Numbered from the stretch's first letter, positions 1-6,660 are shown. The stretch is DNA of 12,380 nt from JAWXBR01 sp046595995 (GCA_046595995.1 JBKJNB010000041.1:1-12380), one strand, 5' to 3'. Numbers and translations are program-made. The notes: a model not told the origin generated them from the letters alone.

Positions 1-1
1 A

Positions 2-655
2 ACGAACCTGTCGACTATTCGACTCAATGCCGAACAATTACAATCGAGTCCGGTCGAGCCTGACGCCGAGCGACGTCGGCGCATCCTGTTTCAGGTTGGC
101 ATTCTCATTCAGCGCGTGCGCGACCTCGTAAGTGTAGGTCGCTCTGAGGATCTGGAGAGGGCGCCTGTTCATAGTGCAGAGCTGTGTACGGAAATACGCC
201 ATGAGTTCGACCCTGGCATGTTCCCGCACGTGACATTTTCGATGAAGCTGCGCGGCACGATGATGAACGTCGACCGCTTAAAGCTCTCGCGAGCGGTTCG
301 TAATGCCGTCGAAAATGGAATAAAGGCTTTAAGGGGTCAGCCAGGTCAGATCGAGATAGCCACGTGGTTCGATCGCACGTATGTGTATGTGCGCGTGAGC
401 GACACAGGCGTTGGCATGGACGCCCACACCTTGGCGAACATGATGCGTCCGTACTTCACAACGTCGAAAGATGGATCGGGCACTGGTATTGGCACGATGA
501 TTATGCAGCACGTCGTTCACATGCATCATGGGTCGTTACGCGTTACCAGCGAGCAAGGGCGGGGGACCCAGGTGGTGTTCCGCATTCCACATGGAATGGA
601 AGGCCCGCGCTTGCGAAATGCACGATATGCAGTTGAAGAAGGGGGGGCGTCATGA
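2..655 (+). CDS. Sensor histidine kinase, C-terminal part (5' end outside window)
   Basis: This is the 3' part of a two-component sensor kinase gene; the frame is open from base 2. The visible part is 217 residues. The first residues (NLSTIRLNAEQL) look like the end of the first HisKA helix, so the phosphoacceptor His should lie just upstream of the window. The GHKL ATPase domain follows, with an N box (RNAVENGIKAL, about nt 299-331), a G1 box (DTGVGMD, nt 401-421) and a G2 region (GSGTGIG, nt 475-495). It ends in a strand typical of HATPase_c (VVFRIP). The first Asn of the usual NLLxNA N box is replaced, but the Asn of NA is kept. The protein autophosphorylates with ATP and passes phosphate to a response regulator; neither that regulator nor the sensing domain is visible here. 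The stop overlaps the ruvX start as ATGA. An internal GTG at 116 could be taken for a start, but the HisKA-like residues before it argue against that. Confidence 0.9.
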   Translation, partial: TNLSTIRLNAEQLQSSPVEPDAERRRRILFQVGILIQRVRDLVSVGRSEDLERAPVHSAELCTEIRHEFDPGMFPHVTFSMKLRGTMMNVDRLKLSRAVRNAVENGIKALRGQPGQIEIATWFDRTYVYVRVSDTGVGMDAHTLANMMRPYFTTSKDGSGTGIGTMIMQHVVHMHHGSLRVTSEQGRGTQVVFRIPHGMEGPRLRNARYAVEEGGAS

Positions 656-1101
656 GTAAGCCCCCTGATCGACAGACCCTTGCGGGGCAGCGTATAGCCG
701 TCCTCGACTACGGTGATGCACGGATTGGCGTTGCTGTTTGTGACGAAATGCACATCGTGGTGTCTACACGTCCGGCGATTGACAATGTGGTAGCGACGGT
801 GTGGGATGAGCTGCTCCGACGCCTGCACGATGACCGCATTAGCGTCGTCATGGTTGGCGTTCCGTGGCTGGATGACGGACGCACCACTCCAATCATAGAG
901 CGCATTACGGTCTTCATAGAAGAACTCAAGAAGCGCGTTGATTTGCCGATTTATGAAATTGACGAGTCGTTTAGCACGAAGAAGGCGTTTGAGGTAATGC
1001 GCACGTCGGGAATGCGAAAGCACCAGCGACAGGCCAAGGGTAAAAAGGATGAAGTGTCCGCAGCGGTGTTGCTGCGCGACTATCTCGAAGGTACACTATG
1101 A
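652..1101 (+). CDS. ruvX: Putative pre-16S rRNA nuclease / Holliday junction resolvase-like RuvX (YqgF)
   Basis: YqgF/RuvX family, RNase H fold, 149 aa against roughly 140 in most bacteria. Family members process the 5' end of 16S rRNA and have been proposed to resolve Holliday junctions. The expected acidic residues are present: D19 in the first strand (LDYG, 18-21), E105 in IDESFST (103-109) and D133 before the last helix (KKDEVSAAVLLRDYL). The central strand VMVGVPWLDDG (67-76) matches the usual VVGLP-DG motif. The start ATG overlaps the TGA of the kinase gene (ATGA), with a purine-rich Shine-Dalgarno-like stretch (gaaggggggg) just upstream. Its own stop overlaps the next gene in the same way, so translation of all three genes is probably coupled. 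The nuclease assignment is strong; the physiological substrate cannot be told from sequence. Confidence 0.9.
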   Translation: MSKPPDRQTLAGQRIAVLDYGDARIGVAVCDEMHIVVSTRPAIDNVVATVWDELLRRLHDDRISVVMVGVPWLDDGRTTPIIERITVFIEELKKRVDLPIYEIDESFSTKKAFEVMRTSGMRKHQRQAKGKKDEVSAAVLLRDYLEGTL

Positions 1102-2507
1102 GCATAGCAAGAATTTTGAGCACTGTGAGAATTTTGAACTTCGCGAGAATGTTTCTGGTTCTCGTAGCCGTAAGCTTTGTCGCTGTAGGTGCACAAGCGC
1201 AGAGTCGTGGCGTGCAGGACCGCATGATGTTCCTTGATTATGGCGAACGATTCCATGCCGAAGCCGTTGCTATTCCGACGGAAAAGGGTGATTCTGCGCG
1301 GATTATTGTGCTCTTTAGAATGGCAAACGACTTTCTGACGTTTGTACGTAATGACGACCGCGAAGATGTGGGTGGCAATTACAAAGCAGAGATGAGCGTA
1401 AGCATAGAGGTGCGCGATACCCTTGGTGTAATTAGACAACGCTTACCCTGGAAGGACACTGCGTATACGAATACGTTTGAAGAGACGAACAGCAAGACCG
1501 ACTTTCACTATGGGTGGTCGTCAGTCGGTGTTGCTCCGGGTACATACACGGTTTCTGTCGAACTCCTTGCGCGTAAAGAAAGTCAGCAACGCAAAGTCAA
1601 GCTACCCGTGGTGTCCTTCAGCCCACTTTCAGCCAACAGTCAGATTACGCAGCCAATATTTGGACAGCCCCTTACGAAGACTGGTGGCACAACAGTGCGG
1701 CCATTCATCTTCGGTGGCAACGTTGCGTTTGGTGCAACCGATGCCGTTGCTCTTCTTCTTGTGTCTGATGCAACAGCGCATACGTACGGTTACACGATTC
1801 GACAATTGCCGTATGACGCACGCGACATCCGTTGGTGGCAAGTGGTTGATATTCAGGGCACGCTGAAGTCGCGTCCAAAGCAAGCCATCGAAATGTCGCC
1901 TCGTTCCACGAACGACGCACCCTTTCTCGAAATCGATGAACGCGATGGTACCGGCAACGTTGCTATTATCGAAGTACCGATTCCGGTGACTGGCATGGTA
2001 CCGGGCCGATACACGATGGCTCTTGTACGAGCGGGTACTTCGGATACCATAACAGTCCCGTTCCAGATTTTGTGGGAGAATATGCCGCTCTCACTGCGCA
2101 CAATTTCCTACGGAGTCGAGATTCTGCGGTACGTGGCAAAGGAAGAGATACACGATAGGATTGATGGTGGCTCTGACGTAGAGCGCCGTGAGAAACTCAT
2201 GGCGTATTGGAGAGCGCAGGACCCGACACCGACCACCACCTACAACGAACGGATGGCGGAGTATTACCATCGAGTCGACCAGGCGTTCTTTGCATTCAGC
2301 ACACTCGCCGAACCAGATGGCGCACGCGGCGATCGTGGAAAAATTTATATTCTGTACGGACAACCAACGACGATTATCAAGAAGCTGACGCCGAATAACA
2401 AACCGGTAGAAATATGGAATTACGCGAATACAGTGAACAAGACGTTCGCGTTCGAAGTAGACGACAGGGGACAGTACAAACTGAAGCGCATGGATGCGCT
2501 GAAGTAG
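1098..2507 (+). CDS. Exported GWxTD domain-containing protein
   Basis: 469 aa, function unknown. The N-terminus is a signal peptide: Arg at 5, 11 and 17, a hydrophobic stretch at about 18-32, and a likely cut after AQA (32-34). Residues 35-325 look beta-rich, with no motif I can name. The C-terminal 140 residues match the GWxTD domain of FCB-group and acidobacterial proteins. They include YWRAQDPTPTTTYNERMAEYY (370-390, last residue the second Tyr), the helix with RVDQAFFAFS (392-401) and the strand DRGKIYILYGQP (412-423), then a PVEIWNY element (436-442). The naming motif is degenerate: GARGD (408-412) stands where GWxTD is expected. ATG 1098 is chosen because it overlaps the ruvX stop as ATGA, has gaagg six nt upstream and supplies the positive n-region. 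ATG 1149 (M18) is an alternative that would remove all three arginines. It is probably periplasmic or envelope-associated. Confidence 0.85.
   Translation: MSIARILSTVRILNFARMFLVLVAVSFVAVGAQAQSRGVQDRMMFLDYGERFHAEAVAIPTEKGDSARIIVLFRMANDFLTFVRNDDREDVGGNYKAEMSVSIEVRDTLGVIRQRLPWKDTAYTNTFEETNSKTDFHYGWSSVGVAPGTYTVSVELLARKESQQRKVKLPVVSFSPLSANSQITQPIFGQPLTKTGGTTVRPFIFGGNVAFGATDAVALLLVSDATAHTYGYTIRQLPYDARDIRWWQVVDIQGTLKSRPKQAIEMSPRSTNDAPFLEIDERDGTGNVAIIEVPIPVTGMVPGRYTMALVRAGTSDTITVPFQILWENMPLSLRTISYGVEILRYVAKEEIHDRIDGGSDVERREKLMAYWRAQDPTPTTTYNERMAEYYHRVDQAFFAFSTLAEPDGARGDRGKIYILYGQPTTIIKKLTPNNKPVEIWNYANTVNKTFAFEVDDRGQYKLKRMDALK
1110..1164 (+). repeat. Three 18-bp repeat units in the signal peptide n-region
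   Basis: The 10-mer agaattttga occurs at 1110-1119 and again at 1128-1137. A decayed third unit begins gaatgttt at 1147, keeping the 18-bp period. In protein these are six-residue units: ARILST, VRILNF, ARMFLV (residues 4-21). The first two units match at about 13 of 18 positions and the third is much weaker, so a tandem duplication that lengthened the positively charged n-region is plausible but old. Confidence 0.55.
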
Positions 2508-2543
2508 CATACATCGACGTTGTGCTGCAGACCAGCTTGCCTC

Positions 2544-2945
2544 TTACTTGGGCTCCCAGGCTTCGCCTTCGCACGGAGGTGCGTCAGACGTAACGTGTTC
2601 GTCGAGCACCATGCACAATTGGTTCGTGGGGTTGAAGTGTCTGCACGAACCGCATAACGTACCCTCTGTCATCTTGTCGACACTGTCGTTGAATCGTCGG
2701 TACTGCACCCACGCCGGGTACGCCCCTATGCCCCAAAGGGAAAACAACGCAACAGTCCACCACCACTTCGTCGAGCCATAGCGTTCATTCAACAGCAGTA
2801 GTACTGTTGCGATGATAGCCACGCGCATCAATGCCGCGCCTACGATAGAACCTGTAGTGTAATAGGGCCGCTCTGCGCCCTCAGGCTCACGCATCCGAAG
2901 CAGGAACAAGTCGCGTAGCTGTTCAATTCCCGAAGCCTTATCCAC
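2544..2945 (-). CDS. Two-TM membrane protein with CX2CX9CX13C tail, unknown function
   Basis: I do not recognise the family. From GTG 2945 the protein is 133 aa. A short charged N-terminus is followed by two hydrophobic segments (about residues 33-53 and 59-79), then a soluble tail with four cysteines at 98, 101, 111 and 125 (CX2CX9CX13C). The tail ends PPCEGEAWEPK. This spacing suggests a small metal-binding (Zn or Fe-S) knuckle, but that is an inference. Two start regions are possible. GTG 2945 has agaggag about six nt upstream and overlaps the upstream glycosyltransferase TAA by only 8 nt; it is preferred. GTG 2969 would add eight residues and has ggaaggg only two nt away, which is too close. 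GTG 2948 is also possible. The gene lies downstream of and is coupled to the GT2 gene, so the two may work on the same membrane process. Confidence 0.7.
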   Translation of the reverse strand: MDKASGIEQLRDLFLLRMREPEGAERPYYTTGSIVGAALMRVAIIATVLLLLNERYGSTKWWWTVALFSLWGIGAYPAWVQYRRFNDSVDKMTEGTLCGSCRHFNPTNQLCMVLDEHVTSDAPPCEGEAWEPK

Positions 2946-4125
2946 CACTGTCTCCTCTGAGATACGCACGGCCCTTCCATCGAACGCCCTGCTTTGAATA
3001 AGTCCAGCGAATAGAATTTAGTCCAATAAAAACTGTCCATGCTGCAGTTACGGGCTGCAAGAAAACGTGCCACCAAGGCATCCGGAATCGAAACGCAATC
3101 AGCAGACGGATGCACGCAGCAGCAGAGAGCTGGATAACAGACAATACGTACCAGCCTTCGAGCCAGAAGAACACGGGGACGATGAATGCCGTTACTACGT
3201 GCATCATAAAGAAAATCGTAAACGGCAGGTTATAGCCGGTCGCAGGAAAGAAGTTCTTTGAGAATCCTTCCGTTACTTGCCGCGCGTTCTCATACATCCG
3301 ACAAGAGACGTATTGCGTTGCGTCCACGAGGGTCATGCGTAACCCAGCGCGCTTCGCGTTCTTTGCAAGAAATATGTCTTCGACGAGTGAATCATGTACG
3401 CCTACATGTCCGCCTGCTTTCGTATAGCCAGAGCGCGTAAAACACATGAATTGTCCGTTGGCGGCGGCAACCGGACTGGTGCGCGATCCTTTAATTATTC
3501 CCATCGGAGCGTAGCATAGGAACAGCACGTGAATCATCGGAATAACCACGTGTTCTCCGAACGACCCAAACACCTCATAGGGGATAACAGAGAAAAATTC
3601 GATGTCCGCATCTTCAACAAACTTCGCTGTCGCCGCAATACACTCCGGAGCGTGCTCTGTGTCTGCATCGGTAAACAGCAGGATGTCGCCTGAAGCTTGC
3701 TGTGCAAGCTGATGGCATGCCCACGACTTTCCGACCCAACCCTCTGGCAATGGGGAGCCGCTCATAACCCGCAGCTTAGGAAATTCCTGCTGCAGCCGAC
3801 GCAAAATCTCCGGCGTGCCATCAACAGATCCGTCGTCAAGCACGACTACCTCTACCAAGCCGGTTGTCTCCTGGCCGGTTGCCTCCTGGCCGGCAGTCTC
3901 CCGCCCGTACGTCTGCGTACACAGCGAGCGCACGCAGGCCTCGATGCAGCGTTCTTCGTTCCTAGCTGGAATGAGCACCGAAACGCTCGGACCCGTCGTG
4001 GGTAGGGGGCTGCTGCCGCCAAGGCGCTGAAACCGCGAGAGATTCCATACGCATATCCCGAGTAGGGCGCAGAGGACAGCGGTGACAAGGAGTTGGTAGG
4101 CGAGGAGAGGAGTGAAGTCAGACAT
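2938..4125 (-). CDS. Membrane glycosyltransferase, family 2 (carotenoid/hopanoid-associated type)
   Basis: 395 aa with one N-terminal TM segment (about 10-29), a cytosolic GT-A catalytic domain and about three C-terminal TM segments (301-321, 325-347, 354-372). Visible GT2 motifs are SVLIPARNEE (49-58), LDDGSVDGT (96-104), the metal-binding DAD at 153-155, GQFMCFTRSGY (224-234) and the VED acid pair region (248-250). The segment PEGWVGKSWACHQLA (127-141) and the terminal WKGRAY (383-388) resemble CrtQ-like carotenoid and HpnB-like hopanoid glycosyltransferases, so a lipid or polyprenoid acceptor is likely; the exact acceptor is not deducible. No carotenoid or hopanoid gene is in the window. 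A low-complexity insertion (residues 75-90) separates the QTY helix end from the strand leading to DDGS. ATG 4125 lacks a clear Shine-Dalgarno sequence. The gene is divergent from mutL across 41 bp and overlaps the next minus-strand gene. Confidence 0.87.
   Translation of the reverse strand: MSDFTPLLAYQLLVTAVLCALLGICVWNLSRFQRLGGSSPLPTTGPSVSVLIPARNEERCIEACVRSLCTQTYGRETAGQEATGQETTGLVEVVVLDDGSVDGTPEILRRLQQEFPKLRVMSGSPLPEGWVGKSWACHQLAQQASGDILLFTDADTEHAPECIAATAKFVEDADIEFFSVIPYEVFGSFGEHVVIPMIHVLFLCYAPMGIIKGSRTSPVAAANGQFMCFTRSGYTKAGGHVGVHDSLVEDIFLAKNAKRAGLRMTLVDATQYVSCRMYENARQVTEGFSKNFFPATGYNLPFTIFFMMHVVTAFIVPVFFWLEGWYVLSVIQLSAAACIRLLIAFRFRMPWWHVFLQPVTAAWTVFIGLNSIRWTYSKQGVRWKGRAYLRGDSGG
3860..3904 (-). 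repeat. 15-bp minisatellite, three units, inside the GT2 gene
   Basis: On the plus strand the units are ccggttgtctcctgg (3860-3874), ccggttgcctcctgg (3875-3889, one mismatch) and ccggcagtctcccgc (3890-3904, more diverged). The period is a multiple of three, so copy-number changes keep the frame. In protein it gives the five-residue pattern ETAGQ-EATGQ-ETTGL between the first helix and the DDGS strand of the catalytic domain. Confidence 0.8.
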
Positions 4126-4166
4126 TCAAGGGGCTAACCTACGCATGCGGTGATAACTTTGCCGTA
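4126..4166. promoter_or_regulatory. Divergent promoter region between GT2 gene and mutL
   Basis: These 41 bp separate two divergent genes. On the plus strand TAACTTTG at 4154-4161 fits the Bacteroidota -7 element TAnnTTTG and lies five nt before the mutL ATG. No clear TTG -33 element is present at the right distance. On the minus strand a weaker TAGGTTAG occurs upstream of the GT2 start. A GCATGC palindrome sits between them (4143-4148), but there is no evidence that it is an operator. Confidence 0.55.
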
Positions 4167-5984
4167 ATGCCGCATACCACGATTCACCTTTTACCTGATC
4201 ACCTCGCCAACCAGATTGCTGCAGGTGAAGTTGTGCAGCGACCCGAATCGGTGGTCAAAGAACTGGTGGAGAACTCTGTCGATGCCGGTGCTACACACAT
4301 CACGGTTATCGTTCGCGACGCTGGCAAGACCCTCATCCACACGATTGACAATGGCGGTGGACTTGGCAAGGACGACCTCGAGCTTGCTACGGTGCGTCAC
4401 GCAACAAGCAAGATTACAACGCAGGAAGATCTACATGCCATTCGGACGCTGGGTTTTCGTGGCGAAGCACTGGCATCTATTGCCGCCGTCGCCGATTTAG
4501 AAATCCGCACACGCAGAGAAGAAGAAAACACAGGATGGTTGTTGCGTTCGACACCCGGAACGTCGCCAGATGTAAAGCCGTGTTCGTGTGACCAAGGGAC
4601 ACAAGTCTACGTCCGTAATCTTTTTTACAATGTACCAGCGCGCAAGAAATTTCTCAAGTCAGACCTTACTGAGTTTCGTCATATCAGCGAGACCATGCAG
4701 CGCATGGCATTGTCACGTCCGGACGTTCGATTTACGTTCTACGACGGAAGCGTGCTTGTCTTCGATCTTCAGCCGACAACGCTGCAGCGCCGCTCCGCAG
4801 ACGTGCTCGCCGTCGATCCGTCGCGTATGCTGCTGTCGGTGGACGGTAATGAGTCGGGCATCAGCATTCACGGTTTTCTCGGCATACCCTCAACAGCACG
4901 GCAAAGTCGAAGCGGACAGTTTCTGTTTCTGAATGGACGTGGCATTGTAAGTCGTCCGCTGGCGCATGCTGTGAACACGGCGCACGAACATCTGCTCGAC
5001 CAAGGTCAGCATCCGTTATTCGTGCTGCACATTACCATAGACCCACACGTTGTGGATGTGAACGTGCATCCGCAAAAGAATGAAGTAAAGTTCGAGAACG
5101 AACATGCGGTATACCTGCTCGTGCAGATGAGCGTTGCCGCTGCTCTTCAGAAGGCGAACGTTATTCCATCGTTTATAGGCAACGCGCCCCTTGCCGCACA
5201 GCCCCTTCAGTCGCTACAGTCACCTGGTCAGGGTACTGCTTTGATTGTGAATCGCTTCACGGGCGAGATTCTGCCCAGTGGCGCAGGGCAGTCGGCGTAC
5301 GGGCAAACGCCACACAACTCCTCATACGGGCAGCAGCCGTATGGTCAGGTTCAGTCGGGCATGTCGGCTGCGGCACGGCAGAATCTTGCACAGTTGTTCG
5401 GCAAGAGTAACAGCGAAGTGGCGGCGTCGACTGTTCTGCAGCTTGGCGGACACTACCTGGTTACGTCATCTGCAGAAGGCATTGTTGTTATCGATCAGCG
5501 CGCGGCCCACGAGCGTATTCTGTATGAACGCCTCATGCGCCGATCACCCGAAGAGGCTGTTACTGCTCAGGCTTTGTTATTCTCGGTAACGCTCTCACTC
5601 ATGCCATCGCGTGCGGCGTTGCTGCGCGAACACCTGCGCGAATTTGAATCGCTAGGGTTTCGACTTGAAGTACAAACCAACGGCACAGTCGACGTGCATG
5701 CGGTTCCAGCAGACGTTCGTGCGGGCAGCGAAGAGCTCGTGCTCGACGAGATGCTGCAATCGTTAGAGGAGAGCGGCCGTCTACCGGCAGACAGACGTCG
5801 GGACGGTGTTGTGGCTATTTACTCGGCACGGCAAGCAATGCGTACCGCGGACACCGTTCAACCTGAAGAGGCAGCTGCCATCGTACGCGAATTGTTCACC
5901 ACCTCCGTACCGCACACCACACCGCGTGGGCAGCCAGTCTACGTTGTTATCTCCTACGACGAATTATCGAAGCGATTTCTATGA
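4167..5984 (+). CDS. mutL: DNA mismatch repair protein MutL
   Basis: 605 aa, within the usual MutL length. It couples MutS mismatch recognition to strand removal. The N-terminal GHKL ATPase is complete: LANQIAAGEVVQRPESVVKE (13-32) with E32 as the likely general base and N36, DNGGG (61-65), RHATSKI (77-83), GFRGEALASI (96-105), then the transducer domain ending DVNVHPQKNEVKF (297-309). A glutamine/tyrosine/glycine-rich linker (about 370-398) leads to the C-terminal dimerisation domain. There the endonuclease motif reads DQRAAHERILYE (443-454) instead of DQHA(x)2E(x)4E, and the usual CPHGRP reads TPRGQP (585-590), so the metal-binding Cys and His are missing. ATG 4167 is five nt after a TAACTTTG element; there is no Shine-Dalgarno sequence. 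The stop overlaps the next gene as ATGA. Confidence 0.96.
   Translation: MPHTTIHLLPDHLANQIAAGEVVQRPESVVKELVENSVDAGATHITVIVRDAGKTLIHTIDNGGGLGKDDLELATVRHATSKITTQEDLHAIRTLGFRGEALASIAAVADLEIRTRREEENTGWLLRSTPGTSPDVKPCSCDQGTQVYVRNLFYNVPARKKFLKSDLTEFRHISETMQRMALSRPDVRFTFYDGSVLVFDLQPTTLQRRSADVLAVDPSRMLLSVDGNESGISIHGFLGIPSTARQSRSGQFLFLNGRGIVSRPLAHAVNTAHEHLLDQGQHPLFVLHITIDPHVVDVNVHPQKNEVKFENEHAVYLLVQMSVAAALQKANVIPSFIGNAPLAAQPLQSLQSPGQGTALIVNRFTGEILPSGAGQSAYGQTPHNSSYGQQPYGQVQSGMSAAARQNLAQLFGKSNSEVAASTVLQLGGHYLVTSSAEGIVVIDQRAAHERILYERLMRRSPEEAVTAQALLFSVTLSLMPSRAALLREHLREFESLGFRLEVQTNGTVDVHAVPADVRAGSEELVLDEMLQSLEESGRLPADRRRDGVVAIYSARQAMRTADTVQPEEAAAIVRELFTTSVPHTTPRGQPVYVVISYDELSKRFL
5277..5360 (+). repeat. 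YGQ-rich low-complexity linker in MutL
   Basis: Residues 371-398 of MutL contain three YGQ triplets (378-380, 387-389, 392-394) encoded by tacgggcaa, tacgggcag and tatggtcag, within a segment otherwise made of Ser, Gly, Gln, Asn and Pro. It lies exactly where MutL proteins have the disordered linker between the ATPase and dimerisation domains. Confidence 0.7.
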
Positions 5985-6628
5985 CGCCAAGAATACTCTC
6001 AACGACCTTGTGGCCCCCCCTTGTTCTTGCTATTGCAATGTTGCTGGCGAGTTCTACCGTCTTCGCAACAGATACCGATGTGCTTAAGCTGCACAAATGG
6101 GTACAAGGATCATTTAATAACAAACTTCAGGCCGCGCAGGACTCTGCAGTCCGCCTAAACCGACTACACATAACGCAATTCATCGATATCAGTAGCGACA
6201 GCGGATGGTTCTTCGTCGAAGAGCGCCATGCTACCGATACCTCGATGTGGAGATTCCGCTGCATTTGGCACATTCAGCGTGTTGAAGAAGGCATGATCGA
6301 GCTTCTCGAGTACGATCTTCCCCTTGGTGACCAATACGACTTGACAGACTTAAGGGGCATAGGCATAGGGGGCAAGAATTTTATGATTGACGTATCTGGC
6401 CTTCGACGACGACGCGGCTGCGAGATCTACATGCAGTTCGATGGCAGTGTTTTTGGCGGCTCGACGCATGGCACGGCATGCCAGGCACAGGAAAGTGGTG
6501 GATCGTACCGCACTGTTGAAGTGAAATTTATGGTTGATGGCATGCTCCTGCGGGAACGCAACTATGACTCAGCATCTGAGCAGGTGGGCGGCAAGCAGCG
6601 CGCCTATGAGATCTTTATCCGCGAGTAG
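5981..6628 (+). CDS. Exported CpcT/CpeT-family (chromophore lyase-like) protein
   Basis: 215 aa with a signal peptide (R4, hydrophobic 12-25, likely cut after VFA, 27-29). The mature part follows the CpcT/CpeT pattern: LHKWVQGSFNNKLQA (37-51) as the opening G-x-FxN-xxQ motif, FFVEERHA (77-84) before a run of paired strands (MWRFRCIWHIQRV, 89-101), RRGCEIYMQFDGSVFGG (144-160) with the conserved Gly-Cys, then C167 and the terminal strand pair. In cyanobacteria these enzymes attach bilins to phycobiliproteins; homologues in non-phototrophs have no known role. No phycobiliprotein or bilin gene is present here, so lyase activity is not implied. The start overlaps the mutL TGA as ATGA, giving probable translational coupling. 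A C7 run (6014-6020) lies in the signal peptide coding part. Family assignment is from pattern recognition only. Confidence 0.72.
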   Translation: MTPRILSTTLWPPLVLAIAMLLASSTVFATDTDVLKLHKWVQGSFNNKLQAAQDSAVRLNRLHITQFIDISSDSGWFFVEERHATDTSMWRFRCIWHIQRVEEGMIELLEYDLPLGDQYDLTDLRGIGIGGKNFMIDVSGLRRRRGCEIYMQFDGSVFGGSTHGTACQAQESGGSYRTVEVKFMVDGMLLRERNYDSASEQVGGKQRAYEIFIRE

Positions 6629-6631
6629 TGC

Positions 6632-6660
6632 TTGCCTGCGCATGGGGTTTCCTAACTTTG
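6632..6660 (+). promoter_or_regulatory. Bacteroidota-type promoter for the SDR gene
   Basis: TTG at 6632-6634 (-33 element) and TAACTTTG at 6653-6660 (-7 element, consensus TAnnTTTG) are 18 nt apart, the spacing expected for the primary sigma factor of Bacteroidota. The -7 element ends five nt before ATG 6666, so the transcript would start at or almost at the start codon. The octamer and its distance to the ATG are identical to those before mutL. Confidence 0.65.

Noticed and set aside
526..1439. Long open frames on the minus strand opposite the kinase, ruvX and the GWxTD gene start
   Set aside because: They run antisense to well-supported genes, have no recognisable domain and show odd composition rich in His, Arg and Cys typical of shadow frames.
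2508..2543. Terminator in the convergent gap after the GWxTD gene
   Set aside because: The best stem (tggg/ccca near 2550) has a two-nt loop and no T tract, so no terminator is claimed.
4143..4148. GCATGC palindrome in the mutL/GT2 divergent promoter as an operator
   Set aside because: A six-base palindrome is common by chance and has no second copy or flanking symmetry.
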